The notes below the pieces were generated by a model. It was not told where the DNA came from. It saw nothing but the letters and a program-made list of their open reading frames with translations, and made no database searches. The translations under genes were made by a program, and so were the position numbers. DNA of 14,147 bases from Scybalousia_A sp964626385 (GTDB lineage: Bacteria > Bacteroidota > Bacteroidia > Bacteroidales > P3): assembly GCA_964626385.1 (NCBI GenBank), contig CAZVEO010000065.1, forward strand, positions 1-14,147, read 5' to 3'. Below, piece after piece: positions 13,930-14,147 of the stretch (its first letter is position 1; the number at the start of each line of letters is the position of its first letter).

Positions 13930-14147
13930 TTAAACTGCTTTTTTATTGTTTTCTTTCCAAATTATAAACTTTTCAAAAAACTTCTTTTCCCGATTTTTTC
14001 TCTCAAAGAAAACGCAACTTTTCTCATATTATTGCAAAAAACAAAACCACAAAAAGCTTAATTATTTTTTGTGTAATTTTTCTCATATTAGTTTTTTTGT
14101 TATACTTTTGTACTCTGAATTTAAAAGATTTATAATTAAAAATTTAA
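13930..14147. promoter_or_regulatory. Divergent intergenic region with direct repeats
   Basis: AT-rich and noncoding as far as the window goes. A plus-strand -7 element TACTTTTG lies at 14103-14110, pointing out of the window; its -33 box is poor. A 13-bp direct repeat, TTTTCTCATATTA, occurs at 14019-14031 and 14078-14090, with starts 59 bp apart, just upstream of that element. For the minus-strand SDR gene the nearest candidate is TATAATTTG (13958-13966), one base longer than TAnnTTTG, so that promoter is uncertain. Confidence 0.45.

Overview
The window is AT-rich chromosomal DNA from a member of the Bacteroidetes, most likely the Bacteroidales. Four things point there: a DUF4270 lipoprotein beside a short glycogen/starch-synthase-like protein; a UbiA prenyltransferase paired with Maf; a remnant of the HSPF-type methyltransferase family; and promoters of the Bacteroidetes form TTTG-N19/20-TAnnTTTG with no clear Shine-Dalgarno sequences. 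Nothing suggests a plasmid or phage. No IS transposase, tRNA, rRNA or CRISPR array was found.

Layout. Positions 1-132 hold the probable 3' end of a plus-strand gene and a strong intrinsic terminator. A minus-strand cluster (5270 down to 322) runs short GT5 protein, DUF4270 lipoprotein, secreted MORN-repeat protein, UbiA-family enzyme, Maf. Its spacing (4-nt overlap, 6 nt, 11 nt, 11-nt overlap) indicates one operon, read from a promoter in the divergent gap 5271-5380. The other side of that gap drives a plus-strand operon rsmA-mntP-pyrK-pyrD (5381-8417), covering 16S rRNA methylation, Mn2+ export and the two subunits of a class 1B dihydroorotate dehydrogenase. After a 755-bp noncoding region come, on the minus strand, lipA with a shrunken methyltransferase-family gene just upstream of it (10478-9173), and a surface-polysaccharide cluster of SDR epimerase, glycosyltransferase and flippase (13929 down to 10561). 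The last 218 bp hold a plus-strand promoter for a gene beyond the window.

The genes are mostly ordinary; the unusual content is in the noncoding DNA. Arrays of tiny palindromes (5-bp arms, 3-nt loop) joined by TTTTATAA-type linkers occur in both convergent 3'-end regions (about 134-321, 8424-8600, 9085-9217) and were not seen in the divergent or promoter regions. Their arms co-vary between copies. The third array runs into lipA and encodes its last 14 residues and its stop. Between arrays II and III lies a compact structured locus: a 135-bp segment bounded by 21-bp inverted repeats with a good promoter inside it, followed by a 17-bp perfect hairpin with a GAAA loop and a third copy of one arm. 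This could be a small-RNA gene or a MITE-like element. That locus and the palindrome arrays are the best candidates here for something undescribed.
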